Assembly: GCA_028284185.1 (NCBI GenBank)
Contig: JANQSG010000004.1
Location: forward strand, 35,248-99,247
Length of the DNA stretch: 64,000 nucleotides
From: Kangiella sp.
GTDB taxonomy: Bacteria > Pseudomonadota > Gammaproteobacteria > Enterobacterales > Kangiellaceae
Direction: 5' to 3'
Below are positions 28,918-37,498 of this stretch, one piece after another. Made by a program: the position numbers and the translations under genes. Under the pieces are notes generated by a model, which saw nothing but the letters and a program-made list of their open reading frames with translations, searched no databases and was not told where the DNA came from. The stretch's first letter is position 1. Every line of letters begins with the position of its first letter.

Positions 28918-29145
28918 ATGGCTCGTTTTAATCGTCGTCGTAAATTCTGCCGTTTCACTGCAGAAGGCGTAACTGAGATCGATTACAAAGATACAGCAAC
29001 TTTAAAGAACTACATTACTGAAACTGGTAAGATCGTCCCTAGCCGTATCACAGGTACCAGCGCAAAATATCAACGCCAATTGGCGTCTGCTGTTAAACGC
29101 GCTCGTTACATCGCTTTATTACCTTATACTGATAGCCACGAATAA
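28918..29145 (+). CDS. rpsR: 30S ribosomal protein S18
   Basis: 75-aa S18 with the typical basic N-terminus [12 protein letters not shown] and [28 protein letters not shown]. It binds S6 on the 30S platform. 13 bp after rpsF, with its own AGGAG. Confidence 0.98.
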   Translation: MARFNRRRKFCRFTAEGVTEIDYKDTATLKNYITETGKIVPSRITGTSAKYQRQLASAVKRARYIALLPYTDSHE

Positions 29146-29171
29146 GCGGCTTTTTTAAGAGGAAACTGATA

Positions 29172-29624
29172 ATGAACGTCATTCTACTTGAAAAAATCCG
29201 CAACTTGGGCGACTTGGGTGAGCAAGTAACTGTAGCTTCTGGCTATGGTCGTAATTTTTTGATCCCACAAGGTAAAGCGGTTCCTGCTACTGAAGCAAAC
29301 GTAAAACACTTCGAAGAGCGTCGTGCTGAATTAGAAGCGAAAGCTGCTGATGAATTAGCAACGGCTCAAGCTCGTGCTGAGAAACTGGCTGAATTAACTC
29401 TTACGATCACAGCCAATGCTGGTGACGAAGGTAAATTATTTGGCTCTGTTGGTACAGTAGATATCGCTACTGCTGCTACTGAAGCTGGCGTTGCTTTAGA
29501 GAAAAAGGAAGTTCGTATGCCTGACGGTGCAATTCGCGCTACTGGCGAATACGACGTTGTTGTGAACCTTCACACTGATGTTGATGCAACGATTAAAGTT
29601 AATATTGTTGCTGAAGACGAATAA
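29172..29624 (+). CDS. rplI: 50S ribosomal protein L9
   Basis: 150-aa L9 with the N-terminal domain [32 protein letters not shown], the long connecting helix (about residues 40-75) and a C-terminal domain with GKLFGSVGT and the [15 protein letters not shown] segment. The operon ends just after it in a terminator. Confidence 0.98.
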   Translation: MNVILLEKIRNLGDLGEQVTVASGYGRNFLIPQGKAVPATEANVKHFEERRAELEAKAADELATAQARAEKLAELTLTITANAGDEGKLFGSVGTVDIATAATEAGVALEKKEVRMPDGAIRATGEYDVVVNLHTDVDATIKVNIVAEDE

Positions 29625-29650
29625 TCTTCATTACTCATAAGAGTGTTAAA

Positions 29651-29676
29651 AAGGCGCCAACTGGCGTCTTTTTTTT
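29651..29676 (+). terminator. Intrinsic terminator after rplI
   Basis: AAGGCGCC-AACT-GGCGTCTT stem (one G-U pair) followed by an eight-T run, 26 bp after the rplI stop. It separates the ribosomal operon from dnaB. Confidence 0.85.
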
Positions 29677-29732
29677 GTCAGATTTTATTTCAATACCTAA
29701 TTAAAAAAACCGGAAATAAAGTTATTCAATAT

Positions 29733-29741
29733 TTATCCACA
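29733..29741 (+). promoter_or_regulatory. Consensus DnaA box upstream of dnaB
   Basis: Exact TTATCCACA, the E. coli DnaA-box consensus, in the 190-bp AT-rich gap between the rplI terminator and dnaB, 125 bp before the dnaB start. A 9-mer can occur by chance in 64 kb, but the location before the replicative helicase makes regulation by DnaA plausible. Confidence 0.5.
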
Positions 29742-29865
29742 AGCATACACACAGACTTGTTGGCTTGATAAACGATACTTTGAGTGTGAAAATAGCTGAG
29801 CATCCGATCCATTTCGGATTAAAGATAAACCGATTCCAACAAGATAAATTTTATTAGATTAAAAA

Positions 29866-31254
29866 ATGCTAACAGCCCAACAAACTGATAATAAAATCAA
29901 AGACTTAAAAGTTCCTCCGCATTCAATCGAAGCCGAGCAGTCGGTGCTTGGTGGGGTGATGTTGGATAATGAGATGTGGGAGCTGGTATCTGAGATGTTG
30001 TTGGCTGGTGATTTTTATGTGAAAAATCACCGTGAAGTGTTTAAGGCAATGGAGTCTTTGGCCAATATTGGTCACCCGATGGATGTGATTACTTTGTCTG
30101 AATTTATTGAAAAGCAGGGCGAGTCGGATATTGGTTTGGCTTTTCTGGGTGAGTTGGCGCAAAACACGCCAAGTATTGCCAATATTCGGGCTTATGCTGA
30201 AATAGTTCGCGAAAAAGCGGTGACACGTCAGTTGATTGCTGCATCCAATGAAATTGCTGACGCCAGTTTTAATCCTGAAGGCCGTAGCCTACCAGAACTA
30301 CTTGATTTTGCAGAGAAAACCGTTTTTGCGATCGCTGAGTCGCGGGAGACTAATGATGCGGGGCCAACGGGCGTTGAATCTATTTTGCAAAGCACCATTC
30401 AGCGTATCGAAGAAATTCAGAAAAACAAGGGTGGTATTACTGGTCTTTCTACTGGTTTTACCGATCTGGATCGAATGACTTCAGGTTTACAGCCAGCGGA
30501 TCTGGTGATTGTGGCGGCACGTCCTTCGATGGGTAAAACCACTTTTGCTATGAATTTGGTGGAACATGCGGCGCTAAATAGTGAATTACCGGTTCTGGTT
30601 TTTAGTTTGGAAATGCCGAGTGAGTCGATCATTATGCGTTCGATTTCCTCATTGGGCGGTATTGAACAAAATAAGATCCGCTCTGGGCAGATTAAAGATT
30701 CTGCAGATTGGGATAAATTTAATAGTGGTGTTTTACAATTAAAAAATCACACCAAGCTATTTATTGATGATACCGCGGGCTTGTCGCCGGCTGAGATGCG
30801 TTCACGTGCGCGTCGCCTTCATCGTGAGCAGGGCGGTATTGCTTTAGTCATGGTGGATTATCTGCAATTAATGCAGGTGCCGGGTTATGGCGAGAATCGT
30901 ACTCAGGAGGTCAGCGAGATTTCACGTTCTTTGAAGGCTTTGGCGAAAGAATTGAATTGCCCGGTAATTGCTTTATCGCAGCTTAATCGTGGTTTGGAAC
31001 AGCGTTCGGATCGTCGCCCAGTGATGGCAGACCTTCGTGAATCAGGTGCCATTGAGCAGGATGCGGATGTGATTATGTTTATTTACCGTGACGAGGTTTA
31101 TAACAAGGATTCGGAAGACAACAAAGGCCGCGCTGAAATCATCATTGGTAAACAACGTAATGGCCCGATTGGTAAAGTGGATTTGGCTTTCCGTGGCGAA
31201 GTGTGTCGTTTCGATAATTTGGCGCATCAAGATTACGAAGCTATGGGCTATTAA
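29866..31254 (+). CDS. dnaB: Replicative DNA helicase DnaB
   Basis: Hexameric 5'-3' helicase of the replication fork. 462 aa: N-terminal DnaB domain (KVPPHSIEAEQSVLGGVMLDN...HREVFKAM), linker, and RecA-like C-terminal domain with Walker A ARPSMGKTTFAMN, Walker B MVDYLQLM, the IALSQLNRGLEQRSDRRP sensor region and DLRESGAIEQDADVI. No intein is present. It is 13 bp before alr. Confidence 0.98.
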   Translation: MLTAQQTDNKIKDLKVPPHSIEAEQSVLGGVMLDNEMWELVSEMLLAGDFYVKNHREVFKAMESLANIGHPMDVITLSEFIEKQGESDIGLAFLGELAQNTPSIANIRAYAEIVREKAVTRQLIAASNEIADASFNPEGRSLPELLDFAEKTVFAIAESRETNDAGPTGVESILQSTIQRIEEIQKNKGGITGLSTGFTDLDRMTSGLQPADLVIVAARPSMGKTTFAMNLVEHAALNSELPVLVFSLEMPSESIIMRSISSLGGIEQNKIRSGQIKDSADWDKFNSGVLQLKNHTKLFIDDTAGLSPAEMRSRARRLHREQGGIALVMVDYLQLMQVPGYGENRTQEVSEISRSLKALAKELNCPVIALSQLNRGLEQRSDRRPVMADLRESGAIEQDADVIMFIYRDEVYNKDSEDNKGRAEIIIGKQRNGPIGKVDLAFRGEVCRFDNLAHQDYEAMGY

Positions 31255-31267
31255 GGAAATCGGCTCA

Positions 31268-32377
31268 ATGCGTTCTACTAAAGCGGTCATCGATTTAGCT
31301 GCCCTTCGGCATAACTTACAAACCGTTAAACAAATTGCACAAGATAGCAAGGTGATGGCTGTGGTAAAGGCTAATGCCTATGGTCATGGTTTGGTGGAAG
31401 TGGCTAAAGCGCTTGATGAAACAGATATGTTTGCGGTTGCTACCTTAGAAGAAGCTTTATCTTTGCGTAAAGCTGACATTAATCAAGATATTCTTTTATT
31501 AGAAGGTTTTTTCACTTTTGAAGAAATTCCTATTATCCAAAAGTATCGCTTGCAATTGGTGTTACATCATAAAAATCAAGTGGAAACTTTACTACGCTAT
31601 CAACAGTCTCCTGAGATTAATGAGTCGATTAAAGTTTGGCTGAAATGTGATTCTGGTATGTACCGTTTAGGCTTTGCTTTAGGTGAGGTGCAAACCGTAC
31701 AACAAACTCTAAATGCGCTGAATATTATCGAAAAACCGATTAAACTAATGTCACATTTTGCTAGTGCTGATTCGGATCAAGAATTTTCACAAGAACAGAT
31801 TGAAAAATTTATTGCTGCAACCCAAGGGCTTGCAGGCCAAAGGTCCATGGCCAACTCGGCAGGGATCTTGGCACATAAAAAAGCTCATTGGGATTGGGTT
31901 CGCCCAGGCCTCTTGATCTATGGCGCTTCGCCAATACCCTGTTCCACCGGCAGTGATTATGACTTAAGGCCCGTTATGTCTCTGGAGTCACAGTTGATGG
32001 CAGTAAAACCGATTGGCAAAGGCGAGTCAGTGGGCTATGGTCGTAACTGGTTTGCTGAAACTGATACCAATATTGGTCTGGTCGCCATTGGTTATGGTGA
32101 TGGCTATCCGCGTCATGCAAAAAATGGCACGCCAGTTTGGATTAATGGCCGTGAAGTGCCATTAGTGGGGCGTGTTTCAATGGATATGTTGGCAGTGGAT
32201 TTGGGAAGTGCCGTTAAAGATAAAGTTGGTGATAGAGTAGTACTTTGGGGTAAAGAGCTACCGATGGAAAAAGTTGCACCCTATGCTGATACCATTCCAT
32301 ATACCCTTTGTTGTGGTGTGACTCGTCGAGTGAAATTCGAATATATTAATGACCAAACATCAAACACTAATTCTTAA
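31268..32377 (+). CDS. alr: Alanine racemase
   Basis: PLP enzyme making D-alanine for peptidoglycan. 369 aa from the ATG at 31268 (MRSTKAVIDLAALRHN); the 60 extra residues in the ORF track lie inside dnaB and were dropped. The PLP-lysine motif VMAVVKANAYGHG is at about residues 28-40, and GRVSMDMLAVDLG contains the C-terminal-domain active-site region. dnaB-alr order is common in gammaproteobacteria. The 3' end overlaps yjbQ by 29 bp. Confidence 0.95.
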   Translation: MRSTKAVIDLAALRHNLQTVKQIAQDSKVMAVVKANAYGHGLVEVAKALDETDMFAVATLEEALSLRKADINQDILLLEGFFTFEEIPIIQKYRLQLVLHHKNQVETLLRYQQSPEINESIKVWLKCDSGMYRLGFALGEVQTVQQTLNALNIIEKPIKLMSHFASADSDQEFSQEQIEKFIAATQGLAGQRSMANSAGILAHKKAHWDWVRPGLLIYGASPIPCSTGSDYDLRPVMSLESQLMAVKPIGKGESVGYGRNWFAETDTNIGLVAIGYGDGYPRHAKNGTPVWINGREVPLVGRVSMDMLAVDLGSAVKDKVGDRVVLWGKELPMEKVAPYADTIPYTLCCGVTRRVKFEYINDQTSNTNS

Positions 32378-32762
32378 TACCAAAGGCCAGGGACTTTATG
32401 AGTTCACGCAAAAGGTGAAGTCATTAATCAGCCAAGAGTCGATCAAAAATGGCCTTTGTCATTTATATATTCAGCATACTTCTTGCAGTTTGATTATTCA
32501 GGAAAACGCCGATCCAAGTGCTAAACATGATTTAGAGGCCTGGATGAATCGTTTAGTGCCAGAAAATGATCCTTTATATACCCATACTTTTGAAGGTGCT
32601 GATGATATGCCGGCGCATATAAAGTCTATTTTAACAGCGACCAGTTTGACAGCTCCGATTATTGATGGGCGATTGGCTTTGGGCACCTGGCAGGGGATTT
32701 ATCTTTGGGAACATCGCTATGCGGCTCATACTCGTAAAGTGATAGTGACAATAAGCGATTAA
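32349..32762 (+). CDS. yjbQ: YjbQ/UPF0047 family protein
   Basis: 137-aa UPF0047 protein with GLCHLYIQHTSCSLIIQENADPSAKHDLEAW and the C-terminal GRLALGTWQGIYLWEHR signature. Homologues have weak thiamin-phosphate synthase activity in vitro; the cellular role is unclear. The ATG lies inside the end of alr, suggesting coupled translation. Confidence 0.92.
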   Translation: MTKHQTLILNTKGQGLYEFTQKVKSLISQESIKNGLCHLYIQHTSCSLIIQENADPSAKHDLEAWMNRLVPENDPLYTHTFEGADDMPAHIKSILTATSLTAPIIDGRLALGTWQGIYLWEHRYAAHTRKVIVTISD

Positions 32763-32764
32763 TT

Positions 32765-33475
32765 ATGAAACCAATAGTCTTTTTTAGAAAACTGCATAAG
32801 TGGTTGGGATTAGTTATAGGCCTGCAAATAGTATTGTGGGTTGCAGGTGGTTTTGTCATGAGTTTTTTCGACATTGATCAGGTGCGCGGTACCCATAATA
32901 AAGCAAAACAGGCACCTATCAGTATTGACAGTGCGGTAACATTTGACAGTAGCCAGCTTATTCGGTCGCTGGATTTCTCACCTAAATCCATAGAGTTAAA
33001 GCAATGGCAAGATCGCTTGGTTTGGCTGGTTAAGGATAAAAAAAATAGCCGGGTGGTTGATGCACAAACTGGCAAGCTTTTATCACCTTTTAAACAGACA
33101 ATGGCTGAAAAAGTAGCCAGGAATGACTTTTCTGGAAATGGAGACTTGATTTCCAGTCAGTTAATCAGCGAACCTTTATCGGAAATTCGTGGCCGTCAGT
33201 TACCATTGTGGCAACTACAATTTAATGATAATGACAATACCCGGATTTATGTTTCACAAGCTACCGGTGAGGTAGTGGCAAGGCGCAATGATACCTGGCG
33301 TTTGTTTGATTTTTTCTGGATGTTGCACATCATGGATTACAAGGAGCGCGATAATTTTAATCATCCTTTGCTGGTGATAGCGGCCTTGATTGCACTTTTA
33401 ATGAGTTTAAGTGGCTTGTATATGGTGATTAAACTGATCTTTTTTAAGAGGCGAAAAAGTGGCGCAGGAGCCTGA
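32765..33475 (+). CDS. PepSY domain membrane protein
   Basis: 236 aa with an N-terminal transmembrane helix (WLGLVIGLQIVLWVAGGFVMSFF), a periplasmic PepSY-like region, RIYVSQATGEVVARRNDTWRLFDFFWMLHIMDY, and a C-terminal transmembrane helix (PLLVIAALIALLMSLSGLYMVI). This layout is typical of the PepSY-associated TM family, often linked to iron or flavin-reductase functions. The histidines HKW and LHIMDY could be heme ligands, but this is unproven. Two bases separate it from yjbQ. Confidence 0.8.
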   Translation: MKPIVFFRKLHKWLGLVIGLQIVLWVAGGFVMSFFDIDQVRGTHNKAKQAPISIDSAVTFDSSQLIRSLDFSPKSIELKQWQDRLVWLVKDKKNSRVVDAQTGKLLSPFKQTMAEKVARNDFSGNGDLISSQLISEPLSEIRGRQLPLWQLQFNDNDNTRIYVSQATGEVVARRNDTWRLFDFFWMLHIMDYKERDNFNHPLLVIAALIALLMSLSGLYMVIKLIFFKRRKSGAGA

Positions 33476-33572
33476 TAAAAAAACCAATACGCGCAAGGCG
33501 ATTTGGATAACCATTGCCATTATCGGTGTCTATTGGTTATTTAAATTATTGATATTTCAGTACTTAATATAA
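33459..33572 (+). CDS. Small 37-aa single-pass membrane protein
   Basis: Not in the ORF track. A GTG start preceded by AAGAGG at 7-base spacing opens a 37-codon frame: a charged N-terminus (MAQEPDKKTNTRK), then a transmembrane helix (AIWITIAIIGVYWLFKLLIF). It overlaps the end of the PepSY gene by 17 bp in another frame, so it is likely translated by coupling and may be a partner of the PepSY protein. No known family is recognised. Confidence 0.6.
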   Translation: MAQEPDKKTNTRKAIWITIAIIGVYWLFKLLIFQYLI

Positions 33573-33713
33573 AGTTCCTATTGCTTTGCCAGTTTTAGCA
33601 AAAGCTCTGACATAAAATATTACACATCTTGAATAATGTTCACTTGCGACTAGGTTAAAAATCCCCATATAGTAGAGGTATTGAGATTTAATCGTTTTTA
33701 GCGTGGAGAAATT

Positions 33714-34616
33714 ATGTTACGCATTGGTTTGTTCTTATTGACCAACTTTTTAGTTCTGATTCTGGCTGGCGTTATCATGAACGCTCTGGGCCTTGAGCAA
33801 ATCCTGGCACAAAATGGTTCCGATCTGAACCTCACCAGCCTGTTAGTGTTTTGTGCTCTATTCGGCATGATTGGCTCCTTTATTTCACTGTTTATGTCGA
33901 AATGGATGGCCAAGCGCAGTATGGGCGTACAAATCATCGACCCTGATAAGCCTAGTTCTGAGCGTGAACAATGGTTATTGGATACGGTGACCAGTTTGGC
34001 GCATGATGCAAAAATTGGTATGCCGGAACTGGGTATTTTCCCTTCACAGCAATCCAATGCCTTTGCCACAGGCTGGAATAAAAACAATTCACTGGTAGCA
34101 GTAAGTGAAGGCCTGATGCAGCGTATGGATCGTAACGAAGTACGCGCGGTATTGGCGCATGAGATTGGTCACGTCGCTAATGGTGATATGGTGACCTTGA
34201 CTTTAATTCAGGGCATTGTGAATACTTTTGTGATGTTCTTTGCACGCGTAGTAGGTCATTTTGTGGACAAGGCCATTCTTAAGAATGAGCGCGGTTATGG
34301 TATTGGTTATTTTGTTTCGGTAATGGTGGCGCAGATTGTATTCTCGATATTAGCCAGTATTGTCGTCATGTGGTTTTCGCGTAAGCGTGAGTTTAGAGCG
34401 GATGAAGCAGGTGCTCAATTGGCGGGTACCGGTGCTATGATTTCGGCGCTAGAAAAGCTAAAAGCTGAATATGATATGCCATCAGATATGGGCGAAACCT
34501 TTACTGCTTTTGGTTTGAAAAATGGTAAAACCGGTTCTTTTCAGGAAAAATTTGGTCATCTATTTATGTCACATCCACCATTAGATGATCGTATCCAGGC
34601 ATTAAGAAACTTCTAA
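33714..34616 (+). CDS. htpX: Membrane protease HtpX
   Basis: M48 zinc metalloprotease of the inner membrane that helps FtsH remove misfolded membrane proteins. 300 aa with two N-terminal transmembrane helices, the catalytic AVLAHEIGHVANGDMV at about residues 138-153, two more helices, then FRADEAGAQLAG with the third zinc ligand, and SHPPLDDRIQALRNF at the end. Length is standard. A terminator follows. Confidence 0.97.
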   Translation: MLRIGLFLLTNFLVLILAGVIMNALGLEQILAQNGSDLNLTSLLVFCALFGMIGSFISLFMSKWMAKRSMGVQIIDPDKPSSEREQWLLDTVTSLAHDAKIGMPELGIFPSQQSNAFATGWNKNNSLVAVSEGLMQRMDRNEVRAVLAHEIGHVANGDMVTLTLIQGIVNTFVMFFARVVGHFVDKAILKNERGYGIGYFVSVMVAQIVFSILASIVVMWFSRKREFRADEAGAQLAGTGAMISALEKLKAEYDMPSDMGETFTAFGLKNGKTGSFQEKFGHLFMSHPPLDDRIQALRNF

Positions 34617-34634
34617 GTTGTTGATTAATAGAAG

Positions 34635-34662
34635 AAAGGCGGGCATAGCCCGCTTTTTTTTA
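34635..34662 (+). terminator. Intrinsic terminator after htpX
   Basis: GCGGGC-ATA-GCCCGC stem followed by eight T, 23 bp after the htpX stop. Confidence 0.88.
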
Positions 34663-34712
34663 TGGCCGGCTTAGGTAAAATAAAGCAACTGACAACTTAA
34701 GCGAAAATAACC

Positions 34713-35549
34713 TTGAATCGATTTTTATTTTTAAGTCTGATTTTTTTGACGGTACAGAGCTTTGCCGCAGAGGATTCTTTTATTAGTTTATCCAAAGAGT
34801 CCGTTATTATTGAGAAAAATGATTTTGGCTTGCTGCGTTATTTTGATTTGCAAAAGCGGCCATTGAGCGGGGATTTTAGGATTAATCTGATTAATGGCTA
34901 TATTCAATCGTCATTTAACAATGGATTATTTGATGGTGAGTTTAAACAGGTAGTGAATAATAAGCTGAAATTCCAGATTGAATATTGTGGTGGTAAAGCT
35001 TGTGGGCGCTATCAAAGTTTTTATCCTAATGGCAAGTTGGCTAAACATAAAGAGTACAATAAATGGAATCAGCTTGATGGTGATGTAAAAGTTTATAGTC
35101 AAACGGATGGCCGAATTTTGCGCAAAAGCCAATATAAACAGGGTGTTCAAGATGGTGTTGAGGTTATTTATTTTGCCAGTGGTCTGGAAGGTGTTAAAAG
35201 CCGCAGCCAATATGTAAATGGTCATAAACAGGGAGTAGAAACGCTTTATTTTCAGGAAGGTGGTTTGGAAATTCGCCAGCACTATGAGCAGGGAAAGTTG
35301 CATGGTTTACACACCAAATATCGGGATTCCGGTGAAAAAATGTTTGAAGCTAATTATGCACAAGGACAATATCATGGCACTGCCCGGATGTATATTGAGG
35401 GCAGGCTTTGGATCTTAAAACATTACCAAAGTGGCAAGTTACACGGTAAATGGATTGAATACGATTTGGAGCAAAGTGGTTTAACCAAACAAGTTAAATA
35501 TTTTGATAAGGATAAGGAAATCGAACAAACTGGCTGGTCCAAAAAATAA
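34713..35549 (+). CDS. Secreted MORN-repeat / YwqK-like protein
   Basis: 278 aa with a signal peptide (NRFLFLSLIFLTVQSFAAEDS) and repeated MORN-like units such as YPNGKLAKHKEY, YKQGVQDGVEVIYF, YEQGKLHGLHTKY, YAQGQYHGTARMY and YQSGKLHGKWIEY. Databases often label such proteins toxin-antitoxin YwqK antitoxin, a name that does not imply that role here. The start is TTG with a weak ribosome binding site, but it fits the signal peptide. Function unknown, probably periplasmic or outer-membrane associated. Confidence 0.75.
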   Translation: MNRFLFLSLIFLTVQSFAAEDSFISLSKESVIIEKNDFGLLRYFDLQKRPLSGDFRINLINGYIQSSFNNGLFDGEFKQVVNNKLKFQIEYCGGKACGRYQSFYPNGKLAKHKEYNKWNQLDGDVKVYSQTDGRILRKSQYKQGVQDGVEVIYFASGLEGVKSRSQYVNGHKQGVETLYFQEGGLEIRQHYEQGKLHGLHTKYRDSGEKMFEANYAQGQYHGTARMYIEGRLWILKHYQSGKLHGKWIEYDLEQSGLTKQVKYFDKDKEIEQTGWSKK

Positions 35550-35565
35550 TAAAACAGGATCTGAA

Positions 35566-36543
35566 TTGAAAATAAAAGATTCAATTAACCGAACACTTTG
35601 TATTGCGCCGATGCTCGATTGGACTGATCGGCATCAACGTCGCTTTATACGCATTATTACTAAAAATGCATTGCTTTATACGGAGATGATCACTACTGGA
35701 GCTATATTGCATGGTGATAAAGATGGGCACTTAAGGTTTAATTCTGAAGAGCATCCGGTAGCAATTCAACTTGGTGGTAGTCATCCCAAAGAATTGGCTG
35801 AATGTGCCAAAATTTGTGAAGACTATGGCTATGATGAAATCAATCTGAATGTGGGTTGTCCCAGTGATAGGGTGCAAAATGGTCGCTTTGGTGCTTGCCT
35901 GATGGCAGAACCTGAGTTGGTAGCCGATTGTATGGCAGCGATGGTGAGTGTAGTAAATGTTCCCATAACCATAAAAAGCCGTATTGGTATTGATGATTTG
36001 GATTCCTATGAGCACCTACATTATTTTATTGATACAGTGCAAAAGTCTGGCGTAAAAACCTTTATTATTCATGCTAGAAAAGCTTGGCTATCGGGCTTAA
36101 GCCCCAAGCAAAATCGTGAAATTCCACCCTTAAAATATGAAGTAGCTTACCAAATCAAAAAAGATTTTCCGCAATTGGAAATTATTCTAAATGGTGGAAT
36201 TACCAGTTTAGATCAAGCTGAAGAACAGTTACACCACCTTGATGGTGTGATGATTGGACGAGAAGCCTACCATAATCCTTATTTTTTAACTGAAGCCGAT
36301 AAGCGTTTTTATCAAGACGAATCAACGGTTCTTTCGAGAATAGAAGTTGCAGAAGAATTTATGCGATATGTGCAATTTCAATTGGAGCAAGATGTTTATT
36401 TAGGTCATATGACACGCCATATTTTAGGTTTGTTTCATGCCCAGCCTAAAGGCAAGTTGTGGCGTCGTCATTTAAGTGAAAATGCCTATAAAAAAGGTGC
36501 AGGAGTGGAAGTAATAAAACAGGCATTGGAGTTGTTTAGATGA
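35566..36543 (+). CDS. dusA: tRNA-dihydrouridine(20/20a) synthase DusA
   Basis: FMN enzyme reducing U20/U20a in tRNA D-loops. About 325 aa, with IAPMLDWTDRHQRRFIRI, the catalytic-cysteine segment LNVGCPSDRVQNGRFGACLM, and the HARKAWLSGLSPKQNR motif specific to DusA. The TTG at 35566 (GGATCT upstream) was chosen over the track's TTG at 35503, which lies inside the preceding MORN gene; the ATG at 35610 is too far in, within the IAPM motif. Exact start is uncertain. Confidence 0.93.
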   Translation: MKIKDSINRTLCIAPMLDWTDRHQRRFIRIITKNALLYTEMITTGAILHGDKDGHLRFNSEEHPVAIQLGGSHPKELAECAKICEDYGYDEINLNVGCPSDRVQNGRFGACLMAEPELVADCMAAMVSVVNVPITIKSRIGIDDLDSYEHLHYFIDTVQKSGVKTFIIHARKAWLSGLSPKQNREIPPLKYEVAYQIKKDFPQLEIILNGGITSLDQAEEQLHHLDGVMIGREAYHNPYFLTEADKRFYQDESTVLSRIEVAEEFMRYVQFQLEQDVYLGHMTRHILGLFHAQPKGKLWRRHLSENAYKKGAGVEVIKQALELFR

Positions 36544-36713
36544 AATTGGTTAGATTGTGCGATAAAACCTTTGTTTTTTAGTTAAATATAAACTGTTAGT
36601 TTAGACGGTATGTTTTAACATAGGTTTATTGCTTTTATTTGCCATATCCCTGGCGATTAAATTAGAATGAAGGATTAACCGCCGTTAACTTTCCAGGGGG
36701 GATAGGAGGAAGT

Positions 36714-37250
36714 ATGAAGTTTATTAAGTGGTTTTTAATTGTAGTAGCGCTACTAATTGTGACATTGGCGCTTATTGGTTTTTTCCTGCCGAAATCGGTT
36801 CATGTAGAGCGCTCTGTAGTGATTGAAACTGATCGTGATACGGTATTTCACCAAGTAAATAGTTTTCAGCATTTTAATACCTGGTCACCGTGGCATGAAC
36901 TTGATCCTAACGCCAGTTATGAGTATTCAGGGCCTGAATCCGGTGTTGGTAATAAAATGACCTGGTCCAGTGAGGAGCCTGAGGTTGGTAAAGGTTCACA
37001 GGAAATTATTGAAAGTCAGTACCCAGGGTTAATAAAAACCAAGCTTTATTTTGGTGATGATCCGAATCCAGGTTTTGCAGAGTTTAAAATCGAAGAGATT
37101 AGTTACAATCAAACCAAGCTAACCTGGGGCTTTGATGTAGATTTTGGCAAGAATATCGTTGGACGCTATTTTGGTCTTATGATGGACGGTATGCTGGGTC
37201 CTTATTATGAAAAAGGTTTGCAAAAGCTTAAACAAAAGCTTGAGCAATAG
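36714..37250 (+). CDS. SRPBCC family protein with N-terminal membrane anchor
   Basis: 178 aa. An N-terminal hydrophobic helix (FLIVVALLIVTLALIGFFLP) is followed by a START/polyketide-cyclase-like domain beginning VHVERSVVIETDRDTVFHQVNSFQHFNTWSPW. Such domains bind hydrophobic ligands; no specific ligand can be inferred. Strong ribosome binding site (ATAGGAGGAAGT). Stands alone, with gaps of about 170 and 250 bp on either side. Confidence 0.82.
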   Translation: MKFIKWFLIVVALLIVTLALIGFFLPKSVHVERSVVIETDRDTVFHQVNSFQHFNTWSPWHELDPNASYEYSGPESGVGNKMTWSSEEPEVGKGSQEIIESQYPGLIKTKLYFGDDPNPGFAEFKIEEISYNQTKLTWGFDVDFGKNIVGRYFGLMMDGMLGPYYEKGLQKLKQKLEQ

Positions 37251-37339
37251 CGGATATTCCTAAAAACGAAAGCTGTGAGTCTACAACATACAAGCTGCAA
37301 GCAGTTAATTCTAGCCTGAACTTCCTTGTTATTCCTGTA

Positions 37340-37376
37340 AATTACCACCGCCTATGTACCGTGGATGGTGGTAATT
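37340..37376. repeat. 10-bp perfect inverted repeat without T-tract
   Basis: AATTACCACC / GGTGGTAATT separated by 17 nt, in the 248-bp gap between the SRPBCC gene and the M16 protease gene. No T-run follows on either strand, so it is not an intrinsic terminator. It may be an operator or RNA structure. A TATAAT at 37461-37466 lies downstream, before the M16 gene, with a weak -35. Confidence 0.45.
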
Positions 37377-37498
37377 AGACTCACGCAGGATTAGTCGCCG
37401 AAAGCAGTTTTCTATATGCTTAAATCGTTAACCGAGCACTGTTTTCTGGTGTCAACTCAGTATAATTATTATGAAAAAATTGAATACAGGATAAATCT

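Noticed and set aside
31088-31267. 60-residue N-terminal extension of Alr in the ORF track
   Set aside because: It lies within dnaB, has no ribosome binding site and is foreign to the family; the ATG at 31268 gives the standard N-terminus.
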